This document shows, piece after piece, positions 6,820-16,331 of a DNA stretch of 64,000 bases. Position 1 is the stretch's first letter. Each line of letters starts with the position of its first letter. The notes under the pieces were generated by a model. That model saw only the letters and a list, made by a program, of their open reading frames with translations. It ran no database searches and was not told the DNA's origin. The position numbers and the translations under genes were made by a program. This stretch comes from Mesorhizobium ciceri biovar biserrulae WSM1271 (GTDB taxonomy: Bacteria > Pseudomonadota > Alphaproteobacteria > Rhizobiales > Rhizobiaceae): positions 1,550,001 to 1,614,000 of the forward strand of contig NC_014923.1 in the NCBI RefSeq assembly GCF_000185905.1, read 5' to 3'.

Positions 6820-7983
6820 TCAGGCGGCCAGCGCGGTTTCAGCCAGTTTCACCCAGTAGCTCATGCCGTGCGGGATGACCTCGTCATTGAAATCGTAGGC
6901 CGGGTTGTGGAGGCCGGCGGTGTCGCCATTGCCGATGAAGATGAAGGCGCCGGGGCGGGCTTCGAGCATGTAGGAGAAATCCTCGCCGCCCATCACCGGC
7001 TGGATGCCGCGGTGGACATGGGCGTCGCCAGCGACACTCATCGCGACGTCACCGGCAAACACCGTCTCTTCCGCGTGGTTGAAGGTCACGGGATAATTCG
7101 CCTGGTAGTCGACCTCGATCCTGGCCCCGAACGCGGTCGCCAGCCCGTCGCAAATGCTGCGGATGCGCTCTTCGGACTTCTTGGCGATTTCTTTTCGCAA
7201 GGTGCGCACGGTGCCGGCGATTTCGGCGGTTTCGGGGATGATGTTGTAGGCGTCACCGGCGTGGAACTTGGTCACCGACACCACCACGGCCTCGACCGGA
7301 TCGGTGCTGCGCGAGGCGATCGTCTGCAAGGCGCCGACCAATTGGCTGGTGATGACGATCGGGTCGATCGTGCCGTGCGGCATCGCCGCGTGGCCGCCCT
7401 TGCCGCGCACGGTGATGGTGAATTCGGCGGTCGCCGCCATGATCGGGCCCGGGCGAATGGCGAACTGCCCGACAGGCAGGCCCGGCATGTTGTGCATGCC
7501 GAACACCCTGGAGATGTCGAAACGCTCCATCATGCCGTCCTTGACCATCTCGTTGCCGCCGCCGCCGCCCTCTTCGGCCGGCTGGAAGATCACCGCCACC
7601 GAACCGGTGAAGTTGCGCGTCTCGGCGAGGTATTTGGCCGCACCCAGCAGCATCGCCGTGTGGCCGTCATGGCCGCAGGCATGCATCTTGCCGGGGATGG
7701 TCGAGGCGTAGGGCTTTCCTGATATCTCGTTGAGCGGCAGCGCGTCCATGTCGGCGCGCAGGCCGATAGTGGGGCCTTCGCCCTGGCGGCCGCGGATGAT
7801 GCCGACCACGCCGGTCTTGCCGAGGCCGGTGACCACGTCGTCGCAGCCGAAGGCCTTCAGCTTCTCGGTGACGAAGGCGGCGGTCTTGAAGACGTCGAAG
7901 TTCAGTTCTGGCGTCTGATGCAGATGCTGGCGCCAGCCGGCAACTTCGTCCTGCATTTCGGCGGCACGGTTCAGGATTGGCAT
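6820..7983 (-). CDS. M20 family amidohydrolase (hippurate hydrolase-like)
   Basis: The 387-residue cytoplasmic metallopeptidase-fold enzyme hydrolyses N-acyl amino acids or related amides. Metal and catalytic residues of the M20D group are visible: C103-G-H105 in MHACGHDGHTA, the EE pair at 137-138, H164 in GMHNMPG and the late GLHNPAYDFND segment. The lid domain lies between about residues 185 and 300. The exact substrate (hippurate, IAA conjugates, N-acetyl amino acids) cannot be told from sequence. The ATG at 7983 begins the family alignment; the in-frame extension upstream is not protein-like. It stands alone on the minus strand. Confidence 0.92.
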   Translation of the reverse strand: MPILNRAAEMQDEVAGWRQHLHQTPELNFDVFKTAAFVTEKLKAFGCDDVVTGLGKTGVVGIIRGRQGEGPTIGLRADMDALPLNEISGKPYASTIPGKMHACGHDGHTAMLLGAAKYLAETRNFTGSVAVIFQPAEEGGGGGNEMVKDGMMERFDISRVFGMHNMPGLPVGQFAIRPGPIMAATAEFTITVRGKGGHAAMPHGTIDPIVITSQLVGALQTIASRSTDPVEAVVVSVTKFHAGDAYNIIPETAEIAGTVRTLRKEIAKKSEERIRSICDGLATAFGARIEVDYQANYPVTFNHAEETVFAGDVAMSVAGDAHVHRGIQPVMGGEDFSYMLEARPGAFIFIGNGDTAGLHNPAYDFNDEVIPHGMSYWVKLAETALAA

Positions 7984-8196
7984 GATGGTTCCATCTCGCT
8001 GTTGGGACGGCGGGTGTTGGCCGCTGCCTTGCAATTGTGATCGCCAGGCACTTTGCCATCTTGGCGTCACATAGAGTAAATAGCACCGCAACAATGGGGT
8101 CCGGTTTTTGAGGGTCGGACCATATGCTGGCGATCGCGTAACGAAATCTTACGGAGCCAGGGGCGACTACGGCAAGAGGCGATTTCGGATTTGATC

Positions 8197-9360
8197 ATGC
8201 GGTACAGGCATTTCCTCAAACTATTCTCGGCTGGCACAATCGCGCTGTCGGTTGTGGCCGGGCCGGCGCTGGCCAATCCGGTGGTCGTGTTCGACCTCGG
8301 CAGCGGCAAGATCCTGCAGCATCAGGATGCGTTCAAGCGCTGGTATCCGGCATCGCTGAGCAAGCTGATGACCGCTTACGTCACCTTTCGGGCGATCGCG
8401 GCCGGCGAGGTACAGCTCGATTCGCCGATCAAGGTGACCAAACACTCCGCCGCCGAGCCGCCAAGCAAGATGGGCTTCAAGCCGGGCTCGGTGATGCGGC
8501 TCGACAATGCGCTGAAGATGATGCTGGTCAAATCGGCCAACGACATTGCCATGGCCGTGGGCGAAAATGTCGGCGGTTCGCAGGCGGCCTTTGCCGACCG
8601 GATGAACGCCGAGGCGACCCGGCTCGGCATGAACGGCACGCATTTCGTCAATCCGAACGGGCTCTATTCGCCGGATCAGTACACGACGGCGCGCGACCTC
8701 GCCGTGCTGGTGATGGCGATCCGCCGCGAATTTCCGCAATATGTGCCGTGGTTCTCGATCGAGGGCCTTGCCGTCGGCAAGAAGGCGATCCCCAACTACA
8801 ATCTCTTGATCGGCCGCTATCCCGGCGCCGATGGCATGAAGACCGGCTTTGTCTGCCCTTCCGGCTTCAACATGATCGGTTCGGCGACGCGCAACGGGCG
8901 CACGCTGGTCGCGGTTGTGCTTGGCGAGAAGTCGGCGGTCACCCGCGCGGAGACGGCGGCAAAACTGCTCGATCAGGGGTTCGACACGCCTGTCGCCGGC
9001 TCGGCCACCGTCACCACGCTGGCGCCCTATGGCGACACGGTCTCACCCAACGACATGCAGGACGAGGTCTGCAAGAAGAAGACGCCGCAGGAGCAGTCCG
9101 AGGCGCCGCCGGCCGCCGCCAAGAACGTGCCGAAATCACCCTATCAGGAAAAGCTCGACCATGTGCCGACGCTGGTTGCCGTCGGCCTTGGCGGCGCCAC
9201 CGGTCCGGCGCCGAAGGCCATCCTCGACCAGGGCGCGCAGGAATTTGCCGATGTGCCGATCCCGAGCTGGCGGCCCGACAGGCCGGCACCGGCCGGCACC
9301 GGCCCGAAGATTGCCGGCTCCGCCGCGCAGGGCGACCAGCCGGTCAAGGTTGCGAACTAG
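8197..9360 (+). CDS. D-alanyl-D-alanine carboxypeptidase (peptidase S11)
   Basis: The 387-residue periplasmic penicillin-binding protein trims the terminal D-Ala of peptidoglycan stem peptides. A signal peptide ends at about residue 27 (ALA-NP). The three active-site motifs are present: S53-L-S-K56, S113-A-N115 and K215-T-G217. The C-terminal 100 residues are Pro/Ala-rich and lack an obvious amphipathic membrane anchor like that of DacA/DacC. ATG at 8197 is used; a TTG two codons earlier is possible. The gene ends 3 bp before the CobW-family gene, so they may be co-transcribed. Confidence 0.92.
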   Translation: MRYRHFLKLFSAGTIALSVVAGPALANPVVVFDLGSGKILQHQDAFKRWYPASLSKLMTAYVTFRAIAAGEVQLDSPIKVTKHSAAEPPSKMGFKPGSVMRLDNALKMMLVKSANDIAMAVGENVGGSQAAFADRMNAEATRLGMNGTHFVNPNGLYSPDQYTTARDLAVLVMAIRREFPQYVPWFSIEGLAVGKKAIPNYNLLIGRYPGADGMKTGFVCPSGFNMIGSATRNGRTLVAVVLGEKSAVTRAETAAKLLDQGFDTPVAGSATVTTLAPYGDTVSPNDMQDEVCKKKTPQEQSEAPPAAAKNVPKSPYQEKLDHVPTLVAVGLGGATGPAPKAILDQGAQEFADVPIPSWRPDRPAPAGTGPKIAGSAAQGDQPVKVAN

Positions 9361-9363
9361 CCA

Positions 9364-10467
9364 ATGGGCAGCGGCTTCCCGATCCCAGTCTCGGTGCTGA
9401 CCGGCTTCCTCGGCGCCGGCAAGACGACGCTGCTCAACCGGCTGCTCAAGGATCCGGCGCTGGCCGACACGGCGGTGATCATCAACGAGTTCGGCGAGGT
9501 GGCGATCGACCATTTGCTGGTCGAGCAGTCTTCCGACGGCATCATCCAGCTGTCGGACGGCTGCCTGTGCTGCACGGTGCGCGGCGAACTGGTCGATACG
9601 CTGGCCGACCTGGTCGACCGGCTGCAGACCGGCCGCATCGCCCGGCTCGCCCGCGTCATCGTCGAAACCACCGGCCTTGCCGACCCGGCGCCGGTGCTGC
9701 AGTCGATCATGGCGCATCCGGCGCTGATCCAGGCCTTCCGGCTCGACGGCGTCATCACTTTGGTCGATGCCGTCAATGGCAACGCCACGCTCGATGCCCA
9801 TGTCGAGGCGGTCAAGCAGGTTGCCGTCGCCGACCGCATCGTGCTCAGCAAAGCCGATCTGGCCACCGACCCCAATGAGCTGGAAATGCTGCGGGCGCGC
9901 CTGCGGCAGATCAATCCGGGCGCCGAACTGCTCGATGCCGACGACGCGGAGACAGGCGTGGCGGCGCTGTTTGATTGCGGCCTCTACAACCCGGCAACCA
10001 AATCCGCCGACGTGCGGCGCTGGCTTGGCGAGGAAGCGGCGCACGATCATCACCATCATGCTGGTCATGATCACGAGCATGACCACGGCCATCGTCACGA
10101 TCAGCGCGTGCGCTCCTATTCGCTGGTGCATGACGGCCCGGTGCCGTTTTCGGCGATCGAGATGTTCCTCGACCTGCTGCGTTCGACCCATGGCGAGCGC
10201 CTGCTGCGCATGAAGGGCGTCATCGAGCTCAGGGAAGACCCGTCGCGGCCGCTGGTGATCCATGGCGTGCAGAAGATCCTGCATCCGCCGGTGCAATTGC
10301 CGTCCTGGCCGGATGGTCAGCGTGGCACGCGGCTGGTGCTGATCACGCTCGACATGCCGGAAGATTATATCCGCAGGCTGTTCGCCGCCTTCACCGACCG
10401 GCCGTCGGTTGACACGCCCGACCGCGCGGCGCTGGAAAACAATCCGCTGGCGATCGCCGGGCGGTAG
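9364..10467 (+). CDS. CobW/COG0523 family GTP-binding metallochaperone
   Basis: The 367-residue P-loop GTPase belongs to the COG0523 family, whose members insert or traffic metals (zinc, cobalt, others). Walker A is GFLGAGKTT (14-22), the metal-binding CxCC motif is CLCC (67-70), and the G4 motif is SKAD (162-165). A His/Asp-rich loop at about 228-246 is a likely metal sink, and the CobW C-terminal domain follows. The gene lies far from cobS/cobT in this window, so a general zinc or cobalt role is as likely as one in cobalamin synthesis. No Zur-type operator is evident upstream. Confidence 0.92.
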   Translation: MGSGFPIPVSVLTGFLGAGKTTLLNRLLKDPALADTAVIINEFGEVAIDHLLVEQSSDGIIQLSDGCLCCTVRGELVDTLADLVDRLQTGRIARLARVIVETTGLADPAPVLQSIMAHPALIQAFRLDGVITLVDAVNGNATLDAHVEAVKQVAVADRIVLSKADLATDPNELEMLRARLRQINPGAELLDADDAETGVAALFDCGLYNPATKSADVRRWLGEEAAHDHHHHAGHDHEHDHGHRHDQRVRSYSLVHDGPVPFSAIEMFLDLLRSTHGERLLRMKGVIELREDPSRPLVIHGVQKILHPPVQLPSWPDGQRGTRLVLITLDMPEDYIRRLFAAFTDRPSVDTPDRAALENNPLAIAGR

Positions 10468-10477
10468 CCCCCAACGA

Positions 10478-10714
10478 TTACGGCGCGCCGCGCTCGACCA
10501 GGAAGCGATGGCCGCCGGAGACCGCGGCCGTTTCAATCAACTGGTGGCCGCTCTCGGAGCAGAATGCCGGAATGTCGATGACGGCGAGCGGGTCGGTGGT
10601 CTCCAACCAGAGCCGACTGCCCGGTTGCATCCCCGCCAGGCGCTTCTTGGCCTTGAGCACGGGCAAGGGGCAGTTCAGCCCCTTGAGGTCATAAATAGCG
10701 GCGCGATCAGCCAC
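10478..10714 (-). CDS. TusA family sulfurtransferase
   Basis: The 78-residue protein has the TusA/SirA fold. The signature CPLPVLKAKK follows the first strand, with the sulfur-carrying Cys at about residue 15. TusA-like proteins relay persulfide sulfur, for example to tRNA thiolation or molybdenum-cofactor enzymes. A GTG at 10714 is chosen as start; a TTG at 10726 would overlap the preceding stop but lacks a spaced ribosome-binding site. It follows the L,D-transpeptidase gene by 8 bp and is probably co-transcribed with it. Confidence 0.88.
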   Translation of the reverse strand: MADRAAIYDLKGLNCPLPVLKAKKRLAGMQPGSRLWLETTDPLAVIDIPAFCSESGHQLIETAAVSGGHRFLVERGAP

Positions 10715-10722
10715 GGGCGATA

Positions 10723-12021
10723 TCAACCGCCGAACATGCCGAGCAGCTTGTTCTTCAGCTTCGTCACCCGGCTTTCGTCGGCACTCGCCGCTTGCGTTTC
10801 AGCCATTGGCGCCGCTTCCGAAGGGGCCGCGATGGTCGCGGTGGCGACTGGGGCCTCCTTGGCGGCCTTCTCGGCCTCCTTTTCGGCCAGAGCCTGGGCC
10901 TTGGCGGCTTCCTTGGCTTGCTTGGCCGCCTCAATGGCAGCCAGCCTCTGCTCCTCGGCCTTCTGCTTGGCAGCTTTTTCGGCATCAAGAGCCGCCATCT
11001 TGCGGCCGGCGGGCGAATCGATGCGGCCCATGCGTGCCGTCTCGGTGACCGAGCCGTCATTGTTGAGCGACGGCGGATCGATCGGTACGCGTTCGCCGCG
11101 TGCGCGGCGCTTGGACCAGTCGGAGACGATGCTGGCTTCCTTGATACCGGCGATGGTCGGCTTGGGCGCCGGCACGCTGGCCTTGACCGCGCCGCTGAAC
11201 GCCGCGTCATAGGTGCTCATGTAGGAATTGTAGGCGCTCTTCAGCGAATCAGGCTGCGTCGTCGCCGGGCAGGCGCCAGTCGGATCGAATGTCTGACCGT
11301 CGGCGGCTACCTGGTTGAAGACATAACGCTTCTCGCAGACATCGACCTTCGGCGGCACCTTGGTGATCTCGAAATTGTCGTAGCCGACCTTGAGCATCTT
11401 CCAGAAGTCGTAATTCGGGTCGTTGCGGTAGCGCGCCATGTTGGCGGCGGTCATGCGGAACGGAAACGCCTGGATCTGGAACTCGGTCTGGCCGCCCTGG
11501 AAAGCATCGCGGCCGAAGGCATAGATCTGCTCGATCTGCGCATCGGTCATCGAATAGCAGCCCGACGATGAACAGGCGCCGTGCACCATCAAATTGGAGC
11601 CGGTGCGGCCGTTGGCGCGGTCATAGGCGTTGGGATAGCCGATGTTGAAGGACAGATGGTAGTTCGAGCGCGGATTCATCTGCGCCGGGCGCACCGTGTA
11701 GAAGCCTTCCGGCGCCTGGCGGTCGCCTTCGGTGTATTTCGGCCCGAGCTTGCCCGACCATTTGCAGATGTCGTAGCTGGCGACCATGTCATAGCGGCCG
11801 TTGGTCTTGGCCTTCCAGATCTCGAGCTTGCCTTCTTCCTTGAAGATGCGGGCCATCACCGACGAGGTGCGGACCATGCCCTTGGCCCTCATGTCGGCGA
11901 GGATCTTGTCGGGCAGCGGCTTGTTGGCCTCCGGGGCAAAATCCTTCATCGACGAATTGTTGCAGCCGGCAACGCCGAGGGCAGCGATCAGGATTCCGGT
12001 GCGGGCAAGCTTGACAAACAT
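10723..12021 (-). CDS. YafK-type L,D-transpeptidase lipoprotein
   Basis: The 432-residue envelope enzyme begins with a lipoprotein signal whose lipobox LGVAGC ends at C20. The YkuD/YafK catalytic region contains H148 in LMVHG and nucleophile C155 in the SSSGCYSMTD motif. This fold cross-links peptidoglycan or attaches or detaches envelope proteins; several YafK-like members act as amidases. The C-terminal 100 residues are an Ala/Lys/Glu-rich coiled coil, more extended than in the minimal enzyme, perhaps a wall-binding or spacer region. The start at 12021 gives the lipoprotein signal directly. Confidence 0.92.
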   Translation of the reverse strand: MFVKLARTGILIAALGVAGCNNSSMKDFAPEANKPLPDKILADMRAKGMVRTSSVMARIFKEEGKLEIWKAKTNGRYDMVASYDICKWSGKLGPKYTEGDRQAPEGFYTVRPAQMNPRSNYHLSFNIGYPNAYDRANGRTGSNLMVHGACSSSGCYSMTDAQIEQIYAFGRDAFQGGQTEFQIQAFPFRMTAANMARYRNDPNYDFWKMLKVGYDNFEITKVPPKVDVCEKRYVFNQVAADGQTFDPTGACPATTQPDSLKSAYNSYMSTYDAAFSGAVKASVPAPKPTIAGIKEASIVSDWSKRRARGERVPIDPPSLNNDGSVTETARMGRIDSPAGRKMAALDAEKAAKQKAEEQRLAAIEAAKQAKEAAKAQALAEKEAEKAAKEAPVATATIAAPSEAAPMAETQAASADESRVTKLKNKLLGMFGG

Positions 12022-12178
12022 GGCTACGGATATCGTCTTTTCTCTGGCGCCAGGACGTTTCCTGCCCCGGCTGCTACACTGCGCATCGACGGACCCTAAG
12101 CCCGTTAACCCTAATAAATTCCTTACCGCAAGTGCCGACGCATCCCCCTGCGGCAGTCTCATTGAGCCGAATGCAGCG

Positions 12179-12199
12179 GCATTTTTGTGGCAAAAATGC
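12179..12199. repeat. Perfect hairpin downstream of accA
   Basis: GCATTTTTG (12179-12187) and CAAAAATGC (12191-12199) form a 9-bp stem with a 3-nt loop, 40 bp after the accA stop on the minus strand. It may act as a weak terminator because both arms contain T/A runs. It also sits upstream of the L,D-transpeptidase gene. Confidence 0.5.
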
Positions 12200-12238
12200 T
12201 CCGCTCCGCCACATTGTTGCGGCCAAGGGTGCCTGTGG

Positions 12239-13189
12239 TCAGAGACTGCGGCCCATGGCCAGGTATTTTTCGCGGCGCTGTTCGCGGAAATCGGTGTTGG
12301 CGCCGGCGAAGTCCTTCATCGTCCTGGCGATGAGGTCTCCGGTCGCGGCGATCACGGTTTCGGCGCCGCGATGCGCACCGCCGAGCGGCTCGGGGATGAT
12401 GGCGTCGATGATCTTCAGTTCCAGAAGATCCTGCGCGGTGATCTTCATGTTGGTCGCCGCGTCCTTCGATCGTGTCGTGTCGCGCCACAGGATCGAGGCG
12501 GCACCTTCCGGCGAAATCACCGAATAGATGGCGTGTTCGAGCATGTAGACGCGGTTGGCGGTGGCGATGGCAATGGCGCCGCCCGAACCGCCTTCGCCGA
12601 TGATCACCGAGATCGACGGTACTTTCAGGCCAAGACAGGTCGAGGTTGAACGGGCGATAGCCTCCGCCTGGCCGCGCTCCTCGGCGTTGACTCCGGGATA
12701 GGCGCCGGCCGTGTCGACCAGCGTCAGGAGCGGGATCTTGAAGCGGTCGGCCAGTTCCATCAGCCGTACCGCCTTGCGGTAGCCCTCCGGCCGAACCGAG
12801 CCGAAATTGTGCTTCAGGCGGCTGGCTGTGTCGGAACCTTTTTCCTGGCCGATGATGGCAATGGGTTCGCCGCGGAAACGGGCGAAACCGCCGACGATCG
12901 CCTGGTCCTCACCGAAATTGCGGTCGCCGGCCAGCGGCGTGAAATCGGTGAACAGGCCCTTGATGTAGTCGACGCAATGCGGCCTGTCGGGATGGCGCGC
13001 CACCTGCACCTTCTGCCAAGGCGTCAGCGCCTTGTAGGCATCGCGCAATGCGTCGCGGGAGCGCTTCTCGAGACGGTTGATCTCGTCGCCGACATCGACC
13101 GCCTCGCCATTCTCGGCAAGCTTCTTCAGCTCGAGGATCTTGCCCTCGAGGTCCTGCACCGGCTTTTCGAAATCGAGGTAATTATACAT
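12239..13189 (-). CDS. accA: Acetyl-CoA carboxylase carboxyltransferase subunit alpha
   Basis: The 316-residue subunit works with AccD to transfer the carboxyl group from biotin-carrier protein to acetyl-CoA, giving malonyl-CoA for fatty-acid synthesis. The N-terminal YLDFEKPVQDLEGKI helix, the GDRNFGED and FGSVRPEGYRKAVRLM segments, and the GEGGSGGAIA and EGAASILWRD motifs of the carboxyltransferase fold are all present. Full family length. It lies about 100 bp downstream of xerD on the same strand; the accD gene is not in the window. Confidence 0.97.
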   Translation of the reverse strand: MYNYLDFEKPVQDLEGKILELKKLAENGEAVDVGDEINRLEKRSRDALRDAYKALTPWQKVQVARHPDRPHCVDYIKGLFTDFTPLAGDRNFGEDQAIVGGFARFRGEPIAIIGQEKGSDTASRLKHNFGSVRPEGYRKAVRLMELADRFKIPLLTLVDTAGAYPGVNAEERGQAEAIARSTSTCLGLKVPSISVIIGEGGSGGAIAIATANRVYMLEHAIYSVISPEGAASILWRDTTRSKDAATNMKITAQDLLELKIIDAIIPEPLGGAHRGAETVIAATGDLIARTMKDFAGANTDFREQRREKYLAMGRSL

Positions 13190-13288
13190 GCGTGAGCGGA
13201 CCGATACGTCGGAAGGCAGTGGCTGACGGAACCCTTGAATCTAAGGCTCCGGGCGGTGAAATGTCGTCCTCACATAGCGATATGAGGC

Positions 13289-14206
13289 CTAGTCGGCAAG
13301 CGGATGATGATCGTTGACCAGCCGCACCAGCCGCTCTTCCAGCACATGGGTGTAAATCTGTGTCGTCGATATGTCGGCATGGCCAAGCAATTGCTGCACG
13401 GCCCGCAGATCGGCGCCGTTCTGCAGGAGATGGCTGGCGAAAGCATGGCGCAGCACGTGCGGCGAGATCTTCGCCGAGGCAATGCCGGCCCTTGCCGCCA
13501 GCCCTTTCAGGTCACGCGCGAAGACCTGGCGCGAGAGATAGCCGCTGTCCGAGGCGGCCGGAAACAGGAACGGACTGTCGGCGAAGGCTGGCACCTTGGC
13601 GCGGGCGGCAAGCCAGGTCTTCATCGCCGCGCGTGCCTTGGCGGAGAGCGGCACCATGCGCTCCTTGTCGCCCTTGCCGCGCACCATGAAGAAGCGGTCG
13701 TCGCGTTGCGCCACCGTCACCGGCAAGCCGACCAGCTCGGAAACGCGCAGGCCGGTGGCGTAAAGCACCTCGACCAGCGCATGCAGGCGCAGTGATGCCA
13801 GGCTGTCCCCATCGCCCGACGAGACATCGCCGGCTTCAATTGCTGCACGGTCGATCAGCCGGCCGGTGTCGGCCTCGCTCATCGTCTTGGGCAGCGGGCG
13901 GCCCTTTTTCGGGCTGTCCAGCGTGCCGGTCGGGTCATCGCCGCGCAGGCCTTCGGCGTAGAGGAATTTGAAGAACTGGCGGATCGCCGACAGTTTGCGC
14001 GCCTGCGACGTGGCGGCAAAGCCGCGGGCGGCAATGTCGTCGAGATAGGCGCGGATATCGGCGGCGGCGGCACCGGCCAGCCCGCCATCGATCGCGCCGG
14101 AAGCGTCCTCGAGGTCGCGGCGGTAGGAGGAAAGCGTGTTTTCTGCCGCGCCCCGCTCGGCGCTCATCATTTCCAGAAAGGCTTCGATGCGGGCGGCGCT
14201 GTTCAT
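13289..14206 (-). CDS. xerD: Site-specific tyrosine recombinase XerD
   Basis: The 305-residue recombinase resolves chromosome dimers at dif together with XerC. The N-terminal SAM-like core-binding domain covers about residues 1-95. The catalytic set is complete: R154 (GLRVSEL), K179, H250-x-x-R253 (HVLRHAF), H276 (LGHADIS) and nucleophile Y285 (TQIYTHV). The [11 protein letters not shown] end is the standard XerC/XerD form. No phage or integron context is nearby, and the position beside accA supports a housekeeping role over an integrase. Confidence 0.93.
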   Translation of the reverse strand: MNSAARIEAFLEMMSAERGAAENTLSSYRRDLEDASGAIDGGLAGAAAADIRAYLDDIAARGFAATSQARKLSAIRQFFKFLYAEGLRGDDPTGTLDSPKKGRPLPKTMSEADTGRLIDRAAIEAGDVSSGDGDSLASLRLHALVEVLYATGLRVSELVGLPVTVAQRDDRFFMVRGKGDKERMVPLSAKARAAMKTWLAARAKVPAFADSPFLFPAASDSGYLSRQVFARDLKGLAARAGIASAKISPHVLRHAFASHLLQNGADLRAVQQLLGHADISTTQIYTHVLEERLVRLVNDHHPLAD

Positions 14207-14223
14207 TCAGCCTGTCTTGTCAT

Positions 14224-14376
14224 TCAGCTTTTCTTGGGATTGAGCTTTTCCGGAGGGATGCGCACGCTCATTTCCCCCTTCTTTGGCTCGACGAACATCA
14301 CCAGTGCGAACATCGTACCATAGGCAATGCCAGCCAGAATCGCCGTTACCACGACAAAGCGAAACAGTGTCGGCAT
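14224..14376 (-). CDS. Small single-pass membrane protein
   Basis: The 50-residue protein has one transmembrane helix (about residues 5-28, with AILAGIAYGTMFALVMFV) and a basic tail with EPKKGEMSVRIPPEKL. Similar short proteins are conserved between xerD and aroK in rhizobia and related genera, usually as hypotheticals. It starts 17 bp upstream of xerD on the same strand and diverges from aroK. The conserved PPEKLNP-like end supports a real gene despite the size. Function unknown. Confidence 0.75.
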   Translation of the reverse strand: MPTLFRFVVVTAILAGIAYGTMFALVMFVEPKKGEMSVRIPPEKLNPKKS

Positions 14377-14586
14377 CAATTTTCGCCCGTCTTCTTGTTC
14401 TGCGTTTCCAAACCCTGTCCCCTTATGGGACGCCAATCCGGCCAATTCAAGGAAGAAGCTGGGGCCTGTTAGCAACTTCTGATGCAGACCCTGCCAGTCC
14501 ATATCGGGTTCAAGGCACTTGCCACGCTTGACGCAAACGGGCTTTTCATGTCGATACGCCGGCAAAGAGGGCCTTCGAAACATCCG

Positions 14587-15198
14587 ATGAACGCGCTGCC
14601 AGCAAATCCTCCAGACGAGAACCACGCCGCGTTGCTCGGCAGGCTGGGCAGCCGTTCCGTCGTCTTCGTCGGACTGATGGGCGCCGGCAAGACGGCGATC
14701 GGCCGCAAGGTGGCGACGATGCTGGCGCTGCCCTTCATAGACAGCGACCAGGAGATCGAAAGCGTCTCGCGCATGACCGTTCCGGAACTGTTCGAGCGCT
14801 ACGGCGAGACCGAATTCAGGGCGCTGGAGCAGCGCGTCATCCTGCGCGTGCTGGAAAACGGCCCGCAGGTGCTGTCGACCGGCGGCGGCGCCTTCATGAA
14901 TGCGCAGACTCGCGAGGCGATTGCAGCGCACGGCGTCTCGGTGTGGCTGAAGGCCGAACTCGACCTTCTGATGGATCGCGTCGCCAAGAAACAGAACCGG
15001 CCGCTCCTGAAAAGCGCCGACCCGCGCGCCGTGCTGGAGCGGCTGATGGGCGAGCGCTATCCGGTCTACGCGACATCGGACGTCACAGTGCCGACCCGCG
15101 ACGACCGCAAGGAAGTCATCGCTACCGAGGTGGTGGACGCGCTGTGCCGGCATTTCGGCATTGATCAGGCGGCTGCGACGGGCGAGGTGGAACAGTGA
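14587..15198 (+). CDS. aroK: Shikimate kinase
   Basis: The 203-residue kinase phosphorylates shikimate at O3 with ATP, the fifth step of the shikimate pathway. Walker A is GLMGAGKT (29-36). The shikimate-binding DSDQEIE segment, the FRALEQRVI helix, the GGGAF Walker-B-like motif and the RPLL lid are present. ATG at 14587 gives the usual length; ATGs at 14548 and 14482 would add non-conserved residues. The stop overlaps the aroB start by 4 bp, indicating translational coupling. Confidence 0.95.
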   Translation: MNALPANPPDENHAALLGRLGSRSVVFVGLMGAGKTAIGRKVATMLALPFIDSDQEIESVSRMTVPELFERYGETEFRALEQRVILRVLENGPQVLSTGGGAFMNAQTREAIAAHGVSVWLKAELDLLMDRVAKKQNRPLLKSADPRAVLERLMGERYPVYATSDVTVPTRDDRKEVIATEVVDALCRHFGIDQAAATGEVEQ

Positions 15199-16331
15199 GC
15201 ATCGAGGCACCCGTTGTCGTCGAAGTAGGCCTTGGCGACCGGACCTACGACATTCTGATCGGCTCGGGGTTGTTGGCCCGCGCGGGTGCCGAGATTGCGC
15301 GCCGGCTGCCGGGCACACGCGCCGCGGTCGTCACCGACGCCAATGTCGCTGCAGCGCATCTCGGTGCGCTGAAGGCCAGCCTCGAAACGGGTGGCATCCA
15401 GACCGCAGTGATCACCCTGCCGCCTGGCGAGAAGACCAAGAGTTTTGCCCACCTCGAAGAGGTGGTCGACGGTGTGCTGGCTGCGAAACTGGAGCGCGGC
15501 GACATCGTCATCGCCTTCGGCGGCGGCGTTATCGGCGACCTTGCCGGCTTTGCCGCCGGCATCGTGCGGCGCGGCATGAATTTCGTGCAGATTCCGACCT
15601 CGCTGCTGGCGCAGGTCGATTCCTCGGTCGGCGGCAAGACCGGCATCAACAGCCCACGCGGCAAGAATCTTGTCGGCGTCTTCCATCAGCCGAAACTGGT
15701 GTTGGCCGACACAGGGGTGCTCGACACGCTGCCGATCCGGGAATTCCGCGCCGGCTATGCCGAGCTCGCCAAATACGGGCTCATCGACCGGCCGGAATTT
15801 TTCGCCTGGCTGGAAAAGAATTGGGTCCAGGTTTTTGCCGGCGGGCCGGAGAGGGCGCAGGCGATTGCCGAAGCCTGCCGCGCCAAGGCCGACGTGGTTG
15901 CGCGTGACGAGTTCGAGACCGGCGACCGCGCGCTGCTCAATCTCGGCCACACATTCGGCCACGCGCTGGAAGCCGCCACCCAATATGACGGAAGCCGCCT
16001 CGTCCATGGCGAAGGGGTCGCCATCGGCATGGCGCTGGCCTACCGGTTCTCGTCGCGGCTCAATCTGGCCAGCCCCGACGATGCCGCGCGCGTCGAGGCG
16101 CATCTGCGCGCCGTCGGCCTGCCCTGGCGAATAGCCGACATCCCGGGCGATCTGCCTGACGCCGAGGCGCTGCTTGCCTTCATCACCCAGGACAAGAAGG
16201 TGTCGCGCGGCGCGCTGACCTTCATCCTGACGCGCGGCGTCGGCCAGGCTTTCATTGCCAAGGATGTTCCGGCATCGGAAGTGCTGTCGTTTCTGAGGGA
16301 GAACCACCCAAAGGAAAGCGACCGGAGATGA
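15195..16331 (+). CDS. aroB: 3-dehydroquinate synthase
   Basis: The 378-residue NAD- and zinc-dependent enzyme converts DAHP to 3-dehydroquinate, the second shikimate step. The NAD-binding [13 protein letters not shown] segment, the [21 protein letters not shown] active-site run and the metal-binding GHTFGHALE and HGEGVAIGM motifs are visible. The GTG start overlaps the aroK stop by 4 bp, and the stop overlaps the next gene by 4 bp. Gene order aroK-aroB-CorC-like is common in rhizobia. Confidence 0.97.
   Translation: MSIEAPVVVEVGLGDRTYDILIGSGLLARAGAEIARRLPGTRAAVVTDANVAAAHLGALKASLETGGIQTAVITLPPGEKTKSFAHLEEVVDGVLAAKLERGDIVIAFGGGVIGDLAGFAAGIVRRGMNFVQIPTSLLAQVDSSVGGKTGINSPRGKNLVGVFHQPKLVLADTGVLDTLPIREFRAGYAELAKYGLIDRPEFFAWLEKNWVQVFAGGPERAQAIAEACRAKADVVARDEFETGDRALLNLGHTFGHALEAATQYDGSRLVHGEGVAIGMALAYRFSSRLNLASPDDAARVEAHLRAVGLPWRIADIPGDLPDAEALLAFITQDKKVSRGALTFILTRGVGQAFIAKDVPASEVLSFLRENHPKESDRR

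Noticed and set aside
13289..14206. Phage or integron integrase
   Set aside because: The sequence matches XerD throughout, and the gene is placed between core genes (accA and a conserved small membrane protein).
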